The notes under the pieces are model-generated. The model worked only from the letters and a program-made list of their open reading frames with translations, did not search any database and was not told the origin of the DNA. The position numbers were made by a program, and so were the translations under genes. Of a stretch of 64,000 nt of DNA, positions 47,141-57,829 are shown one piece after another (the stretch's first letter is position 1; each line of letters opens with the position of its first letter). Source of the stretch: Nipponacmea schrenckii (taxonomy: Eukaryota; Mollusca; Gastropoda; Lottiidae); assembly GCA_030562195.1 (NCBI GenBank), contig CM060202.1:992001-1056000 (forward strand). Reading direction: 5' to 3'.

Positions 47141-47234
47141 GAAGCAAAATTTGAAATTCCAAATTGCGAATCGGAAATTTTGGAACAAATTATTAGTGAA
47201 AATGAGGCGGAGCAAGTAGTCAGAAAACTGAAAC

Positions 47235-48080
47235 GTGAAAAAAGTGTTAAATGAAAATTTTATAGAATTTCGGAGCTATTTAACCCCCTTGCTATGCAAA
47301 CTATTCAATTACGTATATGCATGTGGTGAATTTCCAAGTGCATGGGCTAAAGGCAACATTGTACCTATATTTAAGAAAGGTGATCCAAACAACCCACTTA
47401 ATTATCGTGGAATAACTCTTTTAAGCCATCTAGGTAAAATATTTACTTCAATATTAAATCACAGAGTCAGTAAATTTAACGAAGAAAATATCACACTTTC
47501 TGATTCCTTTTTTGGTTTTAAACCAGGTTTTGGCACCACTGACGCAATATTTGTCCTCCAGAACCTTATCCACAAGTACACGTTCAACAGGAAACGACTG
47601 TATTGCTGCTTTATCGATTATTCTCGCGCCTTCGATTGTATAAAACACATAAGACTGTGGCATAAGCTCATTAAAATGAAAATGACCGGAAAGTTTCTGA
47701 AAATTGTCAATTCTATGTATCTAAATTTATGTTCTAATGTAAAGTTCAAAGGTGAATTCTCTGAATACTTTAAGTGTCAAATAGGCCTAATGCAAGGCGA
47801 GTCTCTTTCACCTATCTTACACTCTTTTTATGTAAATGATATAGAATCAGAACTCTTAACTGGAAATTGCAGATCATTAACACTAAATGATATCTTTCTT
47901 TACTTTATAATGTACGCAGACGACACTGTACTGTTAAGCGAAACAACTGAAAATTTACAACAGATGTTAGATATCATAAGTCATTATTGTACTACGAATA
48001 ATCTACACGTTAATGTGAGTAAAACAAAAGTACTTGTGATCAGAAGCATATCTACTAGGCTATTTAATATAGAAGGTTGA
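47235..48080 (+). pseudogene. LINE reverse transcriptase, frame largely open
   Basis: A 281-codon open frame (opening at a GTG, not a true start). RT motifs in order: FPSAWAKGNIVPIFKKGDPN, YRGITLLSHLGKIFTSILN, FGFKPGFGTTDAIFVLQ, YCCFIDYSRAFD (first catalytic Asp), GLMQGESLSPILHSFYVND, and FIMYADDTVLLSET with the catalytic YADD. It ends at VNVSKTKVLVIRS, the 'N-x-x-KTK' motif, after which an unrelated 0.8-kb insertion breaks the ORF. Catalytic residues are intact. The protein continues at about 48888. Confidence 0.85.
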
Positions 48081-48887
48081 AATTTTGCACAACGCAAGTC
48101 TACATGTATCTCTACAAAATTACGTTGGCTTTTTGGAAAATTTTGTTTTGTTTTGAAGATATTGATAGAAATCAAAATTTTGCGAGTGCATTTACGAAAA
48201 CTTGAATTTTTAAAAAAAACTATTCATTTTATAAAAAAAAGCCAACGTAAAGTTATAGAGGACATCGTAAGCTTTAGTTGAAGCCAAATTTTGTAAAAAT
48301 CGGATAAATTGTAAGCGAGATATGCTTTTGGAAAAATAACCCTTACGTAATTAACGATCATTTTGTTAAAAGATTGTCTTTCATGATGTAGAAATCTTTA
48401 AGCACCTTTTAGGCATCGATATGCACCGATATCCACATAATTGGAGTGCTAAAACAATGGATTAGCACATGTCAAAACCCTTCCACCCTTCATTAAATTT
48501 TCTTTGTTCACATATGACGTAATGATTTATGGGACATCACGTGACTTCTGGATTCCCCCAATACACAAATTCTTACTTCGCGTGCCGATATTAACAATAA
48601 CTGACCGGCAAACGTAGAGAATGTTTATTTAGCCGATGACGTTGTAATCACAAATGTCAACTGACAACGTAATTTGTACGTCTACATAGAGGATTACCCG
48701 ATTTTGTTCTATAAATAGATTATCTTTACGGACCGATATCTGACAAACTACTGAAGCGATTGAGCTAAAATTTTTACTAGATGAGTTTCTTTTAATGCCA
48801 AACAGAATGGATGTAAACTTAATACGTTTCTTGATTGAAATACACCTCGAACGATAAGGTTGTCAACCCCCTTAAGTCAAAAAACAA
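48081..48887. mobile_element. 0.8-kb insertion splitting the LINE ORF2
   Basis: It separates RT from the C-terminus of the same LINE. It contains ACAAAATTACGTTGGCTTTT and, about 110 bp later, AAAAAGCCAACGTAAAGTTA as an inverted partner. It has no ORF of note and I recognise no family. The ends are only known to within ~10 bp. Confidence 0.55.
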
Positions 48888-49812
48888 TAGCATCTCAGGG
48901 CGATAAGGCATGCTTCACACTACAGCGTAAAATTCGAGAAAATAATTATAACATTGAGGCCAGTTGTGCTTTATTTGACATTTACATAGGTCCAATAGCC
49001 TACTGAATTATGGCTCTGAAGTATCGGGTTATAACCCTGGAGATGATATTGAAAAAATTAACACAACTTTTTGTAAACGCATACTAGGGGTAAAAACAAC
49101 AACTAACAATTGTATTGTTTATTCTGAACTAGGAAGAACACCCTTCCTAGTAACAAGAAAATATAAATTAATTAAGTATTGGTTAAAGTTGTTACGTACG
49201 TCTAACACAGTCCTAAAAGCTTGTTATAATGATATGCTTAAAGAACTTCTCCTTTCTAGGAGCTATAGTCCATGGATAGATTTCATAAAACACACTTTGA
49301 AAGATCTCGGCTTTTCTTATGTGTGGGAGCTACAGCATGTTATTAACGAAAAGGATTTCTTAAGTGAAATATATTAGAGAATCATTGATGTATATTATCA
49401 ATCACTGAATGAAGAAATTGAGTCATCATCTAGATGTCTTACACATCGTCAACTAGATGTAAATTTCAAAATACAATATTACTTGAAAAAACCAACTCTG
49501 TATAAAAAGTTAATCTGTAAATTTCGTTTAAGCTCACATTGTCTTGAAATCGAAACAGGGAGGTACGCTAATATCGTTAGAAATGATAGAATCTGTAAAT
49601 TATGTAATCAACACGAAATAGAAGATGAATACCACTTTTTACTATGTTGTCCTCAGTACCACTTTTTAAGAGTTAAATATATTAGAAAGTATTACTGGGT
49701 TAAACCATCAATGTACAAATTTGTTGAAATGTTAAACTCAGAAAATTGTAAAGTATTAGACAATCTCGGAAATATCTACATTTTTCTTTCAAACATCGAG
49801 AAAAACAAATAA
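48888..49812 (+). pseudogene. LINE ORF2 C-terminal region with zinc-finger motif
   Basis: ACFTLQRKIRENNYNIEASC, NYGSEVSGYNPGDDIEKINT and FCKRILGVKTTTNN follow the usual post-RT order. 49483-49812 ends with RICKLCNQHEIEDEYHFLLC then CPQY, the Cys-Cys-His-Cys zinc-binding motif found at the end of such ORF2 proteins. A stop at 49375-49377 and a frame change near 48995 break it. The 3' tail to about 49915 has AATAAAAGC. Confidence 0.8.
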
Positions 49813-49927
49813 CTGTAACATCCTCTGCCAACTTGAACCATTAATGTATTATTATTTGTTATTGTTAAAACCTATGTACTATGTATACGGTAATAAAAGC
49901 AATTCCAATTAAGAACACCTCTACCAA

Positions 49928-50005
49928 TTGATATAAAGTATAACCGGTCCAATTATGGTATATAATATATATATACCATAATTGGACCGGTTATACTTAT
50001 ATCAA
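49928..50005. repeat. 78-bp near-perfect palindrome
   Basis: TTGATATAAAGTATAACCGG TCCAATTATGG on the left is mirrored on the right with a single-base gap, around (AT)n. It lies between the LINE 3' tail and a Penelope 3' end. It would form a ~35-bp hairpin. Confidence 0.9.
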
Positions 50006-50039
50006 TACTTGATCATATCTATATATAAATGATTAGAGT

Positions 50040-50835
50040 AACTATAAGTTTTCTCAGCAGTCTGTTTCGTTGTAGATTCGCTACCACTCGTCAGGTGAAC
50101 AAAACGGTTTGGTTTGAAATATTGCTATGCATGCACGTGGGCACAGTAACTATACAAGGTGAATAAGACGTCATTTTGTAGGAGAAATTTTCGTGAATGG
50201 CGGCACGTGATGATAAACTCTGAACGCTTAATTAAGGTTGATTTTTTCAGGGTGACAAATGATGAAAAACTTTTCCAGGGTACAAAGGATACATTTTTTT
50301 AATATATTGGAGTATGATGATGAGCGTCCAAGAATTTTCCACTTGATCTTATAGTCTTCGCTGTTATTTTTCAAAGTCTAAATGAATTTACTGAGTTCGG
50401 TGCTGTTTTTTAATCTCTCATCTCGATAAAATTGGCGATGGTCTGCGTATCGCGATTTAAATTCAGTATCTGTTAGCCCGACGTACGTTTCTTGCTTATT
50501 ATTTGCACTGACTGTGGCCTGGTTAACAATGCTACGGGCCCGACATTCACCATTGAGTGGACAGTCTTGCCTCTGACGGCAGTTACATGGTTTATCATTA
50601 TTTACTTTACGGATCGTTCTGGTCGCAGCATTATGGGAGACTTAAGGTTTTTCATCGATGGCCCACAGATGTATGATACTTTTATATTATTTCTGTTGAT
50701 GATTGGTCGTAATATATGATCGGGCGGGAAACAGCTATCAATTAAGTTTAAGAATTGTCTTCCGATGTTGGTTTTCATGTTATTATCATACGGAGGATTA
50801 AACCACGCTATTCTCCGTGACCGATTCCTTTTACT
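50040..50835 (-). pseudogene. Penelope-like element 3' part with GIY-YIG nuclease
   Basis: On -: NNMKTNIGRQFLNLIDSCFP, NNIKVSYICGPSMKNL, then CPLNGECRARSIVNQATV, then QETYVGLTDTEFKSRYADHR, STELSKFI and DYKIKWKILGRSS. This is the Neptune/Poseidon-type C-terminus: a Cys motif plus GIY-YIG (here YVGLT..F..R...H). The 3' end (about 50090-50055) has CTGACGAGTGGTAGCG, as in Penelope ends. A few stops remain. The 5' side stops at palindromic element 2. Confidence 0.85.
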
Positions 50836-50839
50836 ACTT

Positions 50840-50922
50840 TAGTAGTATATGAGCTTACAGATATCCGGCACCCCTCCGCTCCGCTCCGAGCTACCGGATA
50901 TCTGTAAGCTCATATACTACTA
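50840..50922. repeat. Palindromic element 2: perfect 29-bp arms
   Basis: Arm TAGTAGTATATGAGCTTACA plus GATATCCGG at 50840-50868, exact inverse at 50894-50922. The loop 50869-50893 is the reverse complement of the loop of element 1. The arm differs from element 1 at several positions and both arms carry the matching change. Confidence 0.95.
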
Positions 50923-50937
50923 TTTGCCCACCCGCCC

Positions 50938-51030
50938 TAGTAGTAATAGAACTTACAGATATCCGGCACCCCTCCGCTTCACTCCGCTCCGCTCCGAGCT
51001 ACCGGATATCTGTAAGTTCTATTACTACTA
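50938..51030. repeat. Palindromic element 3: perfect 29-bp arms, 35-nt loop
   Basis: Arms 50938-50966 and 51002-51030, identical in sequence to those of element 1. The loop is the element 2 loop with 10 extra bases (TTCACTCCGC region). It is followed by a C-rich tract at 51035-51050. Confidence 0.95.
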
Positions 51031-51034
51031 TTTT

Positions 51035-51050
51035 CCCACCCCGCCCTCCC
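51035..51050 (-). other. G-quadruplex-forming tract
   Basis: On - GGGAGGGCGGGGTGGG: four runs of at least three G with one-base loops, 5 bp from palindromic element 3. Related G-rich tracts lie beside element 1 (36784-36797) and between elements 2 and 3 (50927-50937). Confidence 0.75.
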
Positions 51051-51345
51051 TTTAAATAAAATACATCACCAAAAATGTCTTAAATAAACATTCACTTTAA
51101 ACTTCATGATATATTATAACTAAATTCGTCTGCTAAATTATTAAAATTGTTTAATCAATATTCTCTTTAACATTCTAGAATATTCTCGAACTTTATTAAC
51201 TGCGTCGTAATAGATCACACCTGTTACTTGCCAACTCATTTTGAAGCCAGCCGTGTTAATGTACAGTTCAGTTTCTGTTTTACTCTCGGTTTAATATTCT
51301 TTGGACAAGAGATTAACAGAATTATATCCAATTAAGGTATGTAAT
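51050..51345 (-). repeat. Repeat X, right copy (inverted)
   Basis: The reverse complement matches 36365-36780 in order: AGTGAATGTTTATTTAAGAC, ACTGTACATTAACACGG, TTAATCTCTTGTCCAAAGAA, ATTACATACCTTAATTGG. 51346-51624 up to the gap has no further match or gene. Confidence 0.7.
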
Positions 51346-51624
51346 CTCTAAATCTAATATTAACAGTTTAATTATATCAAATTTTCGTTAGTTTGTCAAT
51401 TCTCAAATTAAAATGAATGGTTTCAGAAATCGGACAATGTTTCAAAATAATTCTGAAGAAGTAACGTTCTGGAAACTAATGTGATTTGAAAATATTTATC
51501 AATCTTATCTAAAACAGTTCGAGATTCTGTTTAGAAAGGTAAGTGTGTAAAATATTTAATAATAAATTCTCCATTTCATGTTTCAGGTTACGTGGCAAGT
51601 ATTCCACCAGATGTTATGAATAAT

Positions 51625-52124
51625 NNNNNNNNNNNNNNNNNNNNNNNNNNNNNNNNNNNNNNNNNNNNNNNNNNNNNNNNNNNNNNNNNNNNNNNNNNNN
51701 NNNNNNNNNNNNNNNNNNNNNNNNNNNNNNNNNNNNNNNNNNNNNNNNNNNNNNNNNNNNNNNNNNNNNNNNNNNNNNNNNNNNNNNNNNNNNNNNNNNN
51801 NNNNNNNNNNNNNNNNNNNNNNNNNNNNNNNNNNNNNNNNNNNNNNNNNNNNNNNNNNNNNNNNNNNNNNNNNNNNNNNNNNNNNNNNNNNNNNNNNNNN
51901 NNNNNNNNNNNNNNNNNNNNNNNNNNNNNNNNNNNNNNNNNNNNNNNNNNNNNNNNNNNNNNNNNNNNNNNNNNNNNNNNNNNNNNNNNNNNNNNNNNNN
52001 NNNNNNNNNNNNNNNNNNNNNNNNNNNNNNNNNNNNNNNNNNNNNNNNNNNNNNNNNNNNNNNNNNNNNNNNNNNNNNNNNNNNNNNNNNNNNNNNNNNN
52101 NNNNNNNNNNNNNNNNNNNNNNNN
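51625..52124. other. Assembly gap (500 N)
   Basis: Exactly 500 N. The BEL/Pao pol gene emerges from its right side already in the RT domain, so the missing sequence includes at least the RT start. Confidence 0.99.
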
Positions 52125-54591
52125 CAGTCCTTTTAAATGCCACTCTTCGTTTTCATTTAAGAAATTGTTTAGATGACAAGAATATTTTGAATAAGATTAT
52201 TAATTCTCTGTATGTAGATGATTTTGCATGTGCCACAGAAGATGTTAATTCTGCTTTTGAGTTATGTAAATTAGTAAAATTGAAATTGCATCAAGGTGGG
52301 TTTAATATGCGAAAATGGTGTTCAAACTCAGCAGAGTTAATGACAATGTTAAAGGATAGTACTGAATTTCCAGAAGTTGAGCAAAATATCAATTCAGTCA
52401 ATATAGCAGAAGATGAAAGTGGGTATTCTGAATTTGTTCAAAATTGTAATTACAATAATAGTGTACTTGGGCAAAAATGGGATAATAAGTTTGATACTTT
52501 TCAGTTTGATTTTGAAAAGATTTTGTCATGTGTGCCAACTGATTTAGTTACTAAGAGACATGTATTAAGCACCACCGCTAAATTCTTTGATCCTGTAGGA
52601 TTGATATCCCCAGAAGTATTATTGTTTAAGTTATGTTTCCAAACATTGTGTAATAATGAGTTAAGTTGGGATGATCCCTTAGATAGTAAATTTTGTCATT
52701 ATTGGAATAATTTAGTATTAAGTTTGTCACAAGTAGAGTCTGTAGATGTAAAAGAAGCCTTGAAGGGTATTATATATCCTGTTGTGTATTATTGGTCAGA
52801 CTCTCAAGTTGCTTTAGCATGGATTAAGAACTCAAATCGTGAATTTAAACAATTTGTATACAACCGAGTGATAGAAATTCGTAAATCTTCAGATGTAAAA
52901 AAAAATTGTTATATTGTCAAACATTTGATAATCCTGCAGATATTTGTTCCAGGGGTTGTAAAGCTGCAGAGTTGTCAAATAATATTCTTTGGTGGCATGG
53001 TCCTTCTTTTTTAGTAGAATTAGAAGATAAATGGTTAGGAAAAAAGGGGAATAACTCCAATGAGTCTGAAAATGTAGATGAAGAATATTTAGTTGAAGTT
53101 AAGAAGACAACTTCATGTGTGGCTAATATAGAAGTAAATTATGGTATTTCAAGTCTTATTGATGTTACAGATTACAGTAATATTAACAAATTATTTCGAG
53201 TTACAGCTTATGTTCTTCGTTTTATCAGAAGATGTAGGGTCAATGGTGATGATGAAAAGGAACTTTCAAGGGCAGAAATTAATGATGCTGAGAAGTTGTG
53301 GTACAAGGATGTGCAGAAATGTTTACATGGTTCTAAGTTTGAACAACAGAAGGTTTCTCTGAATTTGAAATATGATGATGACCAAATACTGAGATGTTTT
53401 GGAAGAATAGATCATGCTAATGTACCAGTTGATGCCAAGTTTCCTATCTTTTTACCAGAAAATCATCATTTCACCAAATTGGTTATTAATAAGTGTCATT
53501 TAGATGTTCATCATAATGGAACGACTGAAACTCTTGTTCAATTAAGACAGAAATTTTGGATTTGTCGTGGTAGACAAATTGTTAGAGCAGAGATTTTAAA
53601 ATGTGTTCCTTGCAAGAGATTAGAAGAAAAGTCGTATGGTGTACCTATTTCGCCGCCATTACCCGAGTTCAGACTGTCTGATGATTATGCATTCTCAAAT
53701 ATAGGTGTTGATTATGCAGGCCCTCTGTTTGTCAAGGACATTAACTCCAAAGATGGTGATATGAACAAAGTGTTCATTGTATTGTATACCTCTGCCAGTA
53801 GCAGGGCTGTACATTTGGATCTAGCACCTGATGCTAGCACTTCATCTTTTATAAGAAGTTTTCGACGTTTTATTGGAAGAAGAGGAATTCCAGGGTTAGT
53901 TATATCTGACAATGGAAGAACTGTTAAGAGTACAGAACTTACTGGTTTTGCTAATAGTAAAAATATTAAATGGTGTTTCAACATTGAACGCTCACCCTGG
54001 TGGGGAGGTTTTTTTGAGAGAATGGTTCGCTCCACCAAGCGTTGTTTAAAGAAATCCTTGGGAAATGCCAGACTTTCTTATGAAGAGTTATTAACCTTGC
54101 TTGTTGATATTGAAGGTGTACTTAATTCCCGTCCACTTACCTATGTGAGTGATAACTGTGTAGAACCTCTTACTCCATCACATCTTATTCTGGGACGCAG
54201 AATTCTAACAGAACCATTAATTGATACTTGTCAGAAGAAATTTGGTGATAAGACTTCTGACTCTTATAAAAGAAAGAATTATCTTCAAACTTTACTTAGG
54301 CATTATGGGACAAGGTGGAGAAAGGAGTATGTAACTGAGTTGCGCGAGCATCGTCGTTCTCGTGTAAAAAGGGGACCACTTATTAAGGAAGGTGATGTTG
54401 TGCTAATATTTGAGGATAAAGTTCCTCGTTTAAATTGGGAAATGGGTATAGTTATTAGAACTTTACAAGGTCGTGATAATAATATTCGATCAGCTGTTGT
54501 GAGAGTTGAGAATAAGCAGGGCAAGATTATAACATTAAACCTTCCTATTCAGAGATTATATCCTATTGAATTAGTCAAGGAGAATGATTAA
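52125..54591 (+). pseudogene. pol: BEL/Pao retrotransposon Pol, 3' part
   Basis: 52187-53014: RT palm with YVDDF, then QGGFNMRKWCSNS and ILSCVPTDLVTKRHVLSTTA plus FFDPVGLISP, the Pao-type connection. YYWSDSQVALAWI is the RNase H end, and most of RNase H seems deleted just before it (near 52775). The frame changes after an A-run near 52900. 52906-54591 is open: NPADICSRGC, LWWHGPSFL, H2C2 zinc site (H..H at about 53515, CVPCKRL), integrase core with NIGVDYAGPL (Asp), ISDNGRT (Asp) and ERSPWWGGFFERM (Glu), LTPSHLILGRR, and the DUF5641-like end (VLIFEDKVPRLNWEMG, QRLYPIELV). The integrase looks intact; the element is otherwise defective. Confidence 0.92.
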
Positions 54592-54848
54592 TATTTATGT
54601 ACATGTATTTGCATGTTGTTAAGAGTTGAGTTCAAGCTAATTAGAGTATATTATTTAGGAAATTATAGAGTACAGCATTTAAGAGTATAGAGTTTAGTTT
54701 TTATTTAAGAGTATAGAGTTTAGCTTATGTTTAAGAGTATATTGAGTTAAGTATTTTGAGGCGCCAAATCTTTTATTGAGTATTTTGTCTTAGACATTAA
54801 TATGTTAGAATTATTGTGTAATTGACCTCCGTCAATAAGGGGGGAGTG

Positions 54849-55063
54849 TGTTCTGTAATAATTTAGTTATTGTGGTCTGAGATAAGTAATGTGAACTCTC
54901 CTTTATAAGAAGTCTAGTTTTTAGAAGAGTAATGGAGGGAAAGCCTACCATGATGTTAATTTGTTGAGAAAGTTGTGTTTTATGTTGTATTGAGTGAGGC
55001 ATATTCCTGATTTTAATAAACACTAGTAATAACAACAAGAGTGTCGTATTTAAAACCATTACA
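54849..55063 (+). mobile_element. 3' LTR of the BEL/Pao element
   Basis: A polypurine tract AAGGGGGGAGTG (about 54837-54848) is followed by TGTTCTGTAATAATTTAG. The LTR-like unit has AATAAACAC (polyadenylation signal, about 55014) and ends AAAACCATTACA. Length about 215 bp. The 5' LTR is not visible. It lands inside the capsid-like pseudogene that follows. Confidence 0.65.
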
Positions 55064-56560
55064 AATCACCGATTGTGAAATATGTATCTTTATACCATTA
55101 TAAGTAATTGTTTTCGGTTTCCCATTTTCGATTGATTCTAATATTTTAGCGACTAAAACTTCTGGTTTTATTTTTAAAGTTAAAAGTTTATTCCATTCTA
55201 TTCATCTTTCTATCCATTATATTTATGATATGACGAGATTCCTCTAACAAGAGACAATACCCTACCATATCTCCAGCTGTTTTTTCAATGTATACAGACA
55301 ACTGTACGCCTGTTTTGAACAAATCTTCTTTATGAGCAGATAGATCAAAACAAAATATAGGATAATTTAAAATAAAGTCGATATAATTAAACTGTGGTGT
55401 ATTTCCAAATAGTTCACTAATAAGCCTATAGTTTCTATACAACTCAATTAAAGTCCTTGGTATCAGGATCAATTTTTAACGGTTGATTAGGATACGAATC
55501 GGAATTTAATCTGACTTGAACCCTTTTTTATTTAGGATCTCCAAAGTTGTCACCAGTTACTTTAAAAAGGTTGTTGTTGTTCGTTTGTGAATCTGGAAGA
55601 TTTTTGAAACCAAGTATTAAATATCTCGCTGGTTTTGTGGTATTCGTCACTTGCCATGTGAAATTCTCCCCTGTGATTGTTATCGATCCAATCGTATTTC
55701 TTCTTAAAAATGCTATTTCAATATCTTTTTTCAAATTACTAAGAAGTCTCGTTTCTACTTCGATTGCTGGGGTTATTACTGGCACGTATAATTGGATATC
55801 AGTTATTCCTAATTTAGCATTTGAATTGTTTTCTCCAAAAAATATTCTATCGTTATTTATTAATCTTTGAAGATGGATTTTGAAGGGAAGACCAATGTAA
55901 AATTTCCTGTGCTCAAGTAATCCAAACAACGGGTAGAGACTCCAGTTTATATACGAACCCCAACTATTTCTATCAATAGGTTTATTGTAAAAAACAACCC
56001 TCTGTTTATAACCTTCATTATTTTGAAATTTTGTGATATTGATCAAATTGTTAACAGTAGTTCAGGTTGGCGTCTGCTTGTAAATTATCTTGATGAGAGT
56101 GTATTTCCCCATCTCCCGTGTCTGGCATCCAACTCGATGCCGTTGTATAATTTTTTGAATACAGAAGAGTTTTAAGCATCGTGTCAAACTCACCTGGGTG
56201 TTTGATTGTTTCAATTATATTTGAACCGGCTTCTTAAACCATTTCGCTGAATAAAGAGGAAATTGTTTTCCATGGTCACATTCTGCTGGGGCACACGATT
56301 TTGATCGGGGGCTCCATCTTTAATTTTTGAAATCACAGCGGAAGTAAGCCTCGGAAAGAAGTAACCAATTGGACAACGAATTTATTTCAAATGTGACTCT
56401 ACCTCTGTCATTAATCTGAGATTTGGACCCAACAGTTGGAGATATAATGATGTAGTCTTCTTTTTTCTTATTGAATGTATATTCTATTAGTACTGGTCCT
56501 TAGTTACGGATGTTGTTATTCAGTTGCTATTCATCGGCGCATGATCGAAAAGCGTACTAT
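55064..56560 (-). pseudogene. Polinton/Maverick-type double-jelly-roll capsid-like gene, decayed
   Basis: On -, from about 56480 a decayed N-terminal jelly-roll part is followed (56046-55528) by an open segment with WSLYPLFGLLEHRKFYIGLP, ITDIQLYVPVITPAIEVETR and TWQVTNTTKPARYLILGFKN. After a stop the C-terminal part (about 55520-55190) includes FILNYPIFCFDLSAHKEDLF. This order is typical of the 'F54H12.2-like' capsid proteins of Polintons/adinto-like elements, which would form virus-like shells. Several stops and frame changes disable it. After it 55185-55064 holds another short frame (VLVAKILESIENGKPKTITY) of unknown type, cut by the BEL LTR. Confidence 0.65.
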
Positions 56561-56576
56561 AGTATTTAAAATCAAA

Positions 56577-56627
56577 TAGTAGTATTAGAGCTTACAGATA
56601 TCCGGTAGCTCGGAGCGGAGCGGAGCG
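56577..56627 (+). repeat. Half copy of the palindromic element
   Basis: TAGTAGTATTAGAGCTTACA plus GATATCCGG, then the TAGCTCGGAGCGGAGCGGAG loop. The second arm is missing. The outer arm is a third variant (TATTAGAG). Confidence 0.85.
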
Positions 56628-56639
56628 AGATGAGATCTT

Positions 56640-56870
56640 GAAAAAGTTCAATATTGACTATTTTTCAATGAACTACATGAGTTATTGCCCTTGACTTAGA
56701 CCAAACACAAGAAAGAGACAAGGTTTCATCTGATTTGAATGAAATTCGGTGTGAACATTTATATTGATGAGAACTTGAATTAGACCTAAATAAAGTTAGA
56801 CTTTCTGTCTGTATTAAAACAGAAAATATATTTTAAAGTGGGCGTATCTTGCTAGGCAACCACTTGTTTC
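56640..56870 (+). repeat. Mollusc-type repeat with GTGGGCGTATCTTGC end
   Basis: ATGAGTTATTGCCCTTGACT and GATTTGAATGAAATTCGGTG match the 43650-array unit. It ends AAAGTGGGCGTATCTTGCTA plus GGCAACCACTTGT, the inverse of 42333-42358. Confidence 0.6.
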
Positions 56871-57360
56871 AACAGTTTACGGTCTATAACTAAAATAAAG
56901 ATATTATTAAAAACTGATGACATAGCAATAATGACATAATGAGATTAATTTGTAATTTCGGCTCAATGACCTTGGTGTAAAAAGTTCCAATCAAAAATTT
57001 TATTATTATCCTTGCATTACCCCCTTTTAACACCTGTCAATCATGATACCCATAAAAATCTCTTATTTTAGCAGAAAATTAGAATTTTTGTTTAATTTTG
57101 CCAGATTTAACAATTTATAATTTTGTATTTAACTATCCATGTCATATATCGTTGAAAAGAGAAAATAAAGTCCTTTTTTATTTTACAATCCATATTGATG
57201 GGGAATATATACATAATGAGTTAGATCCTCATTCGAAAATAAAACCAAAATATGATTATGAAGTATTGTCATATATCGTTGAAACGAGAACCAAATGGGC
57301 ATTGATAATTTGTAAAATTCAACTCTTTGCTTACTTTAGAGATTGTTATACAGATGTTCA
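56871..57360. other. Unassigned; one ORF without signature
   Basis: The ORF 57098-57367 repeats the phrase TATCGTTGAAA/GAGAA as in R3 units (KRENKVLFYFT; VETRTKWAL), so it is probably repeat-derived. Confidence 0.35.
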
Positions 57361-57700
57361 AAGTTGACATAAATGTCAATTTCAAGATGCCTATAAAACC
57401 AGAAGTTAAAGTTTTTCAACCAATATAAGCATACCTATGAATAGCTGAGATCAAGAACATTCTATATTGAAAATTTCAAGGTCAATGAAAGGCCAAGGTC
57501 ACTTAATATCGATTGTTTGTGTTTTTAAAAAATTCAAACAGGAATAAAAAGGATTTAAATTCGAAAATAAAATTTCTGCTTCCAACATTTTTTAGATAAA
57601 GTAACAAGGTTTAATAGACATCACAATCATACAAATCAGATAAAATTTAGCAGACTTAATAAAATTTTGCGAAAATGAGCAACTGATGTAACAGCACACA
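57361..57700 (+). repeat. R1/R2-related GGTCA fragment
   Basis: CAATATAAGCATACCTATGA, TTTCAAGGTCAATGAAAGGC and CAACATTTTTTAGATAAAGT follow the order of R1/R2 cores. Confidence 0.6.
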
Positions 57701-57829
57701 CGTGACTTTTACGTTATATTTTTTTTTTCTTAGGTGATTCAAATTAATTATGTTAGATAATTTGTAATGAATTTGTCTACATTTTGTGAAATGTACTTTC
57801 TGAACAAACAAATGCATTTATAGGCTTAC

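Noticed and set aside
51583..52176. Long ORFs on both strands at the second gap
   Set aside because: They are N translated as X; flanking codons give no evidence of continuity.
53712..54524. ORFs on - at 53712-54038 and 54303-54524
   Set aside because: Antisense shadows of the BEL/Pao integrase frame.
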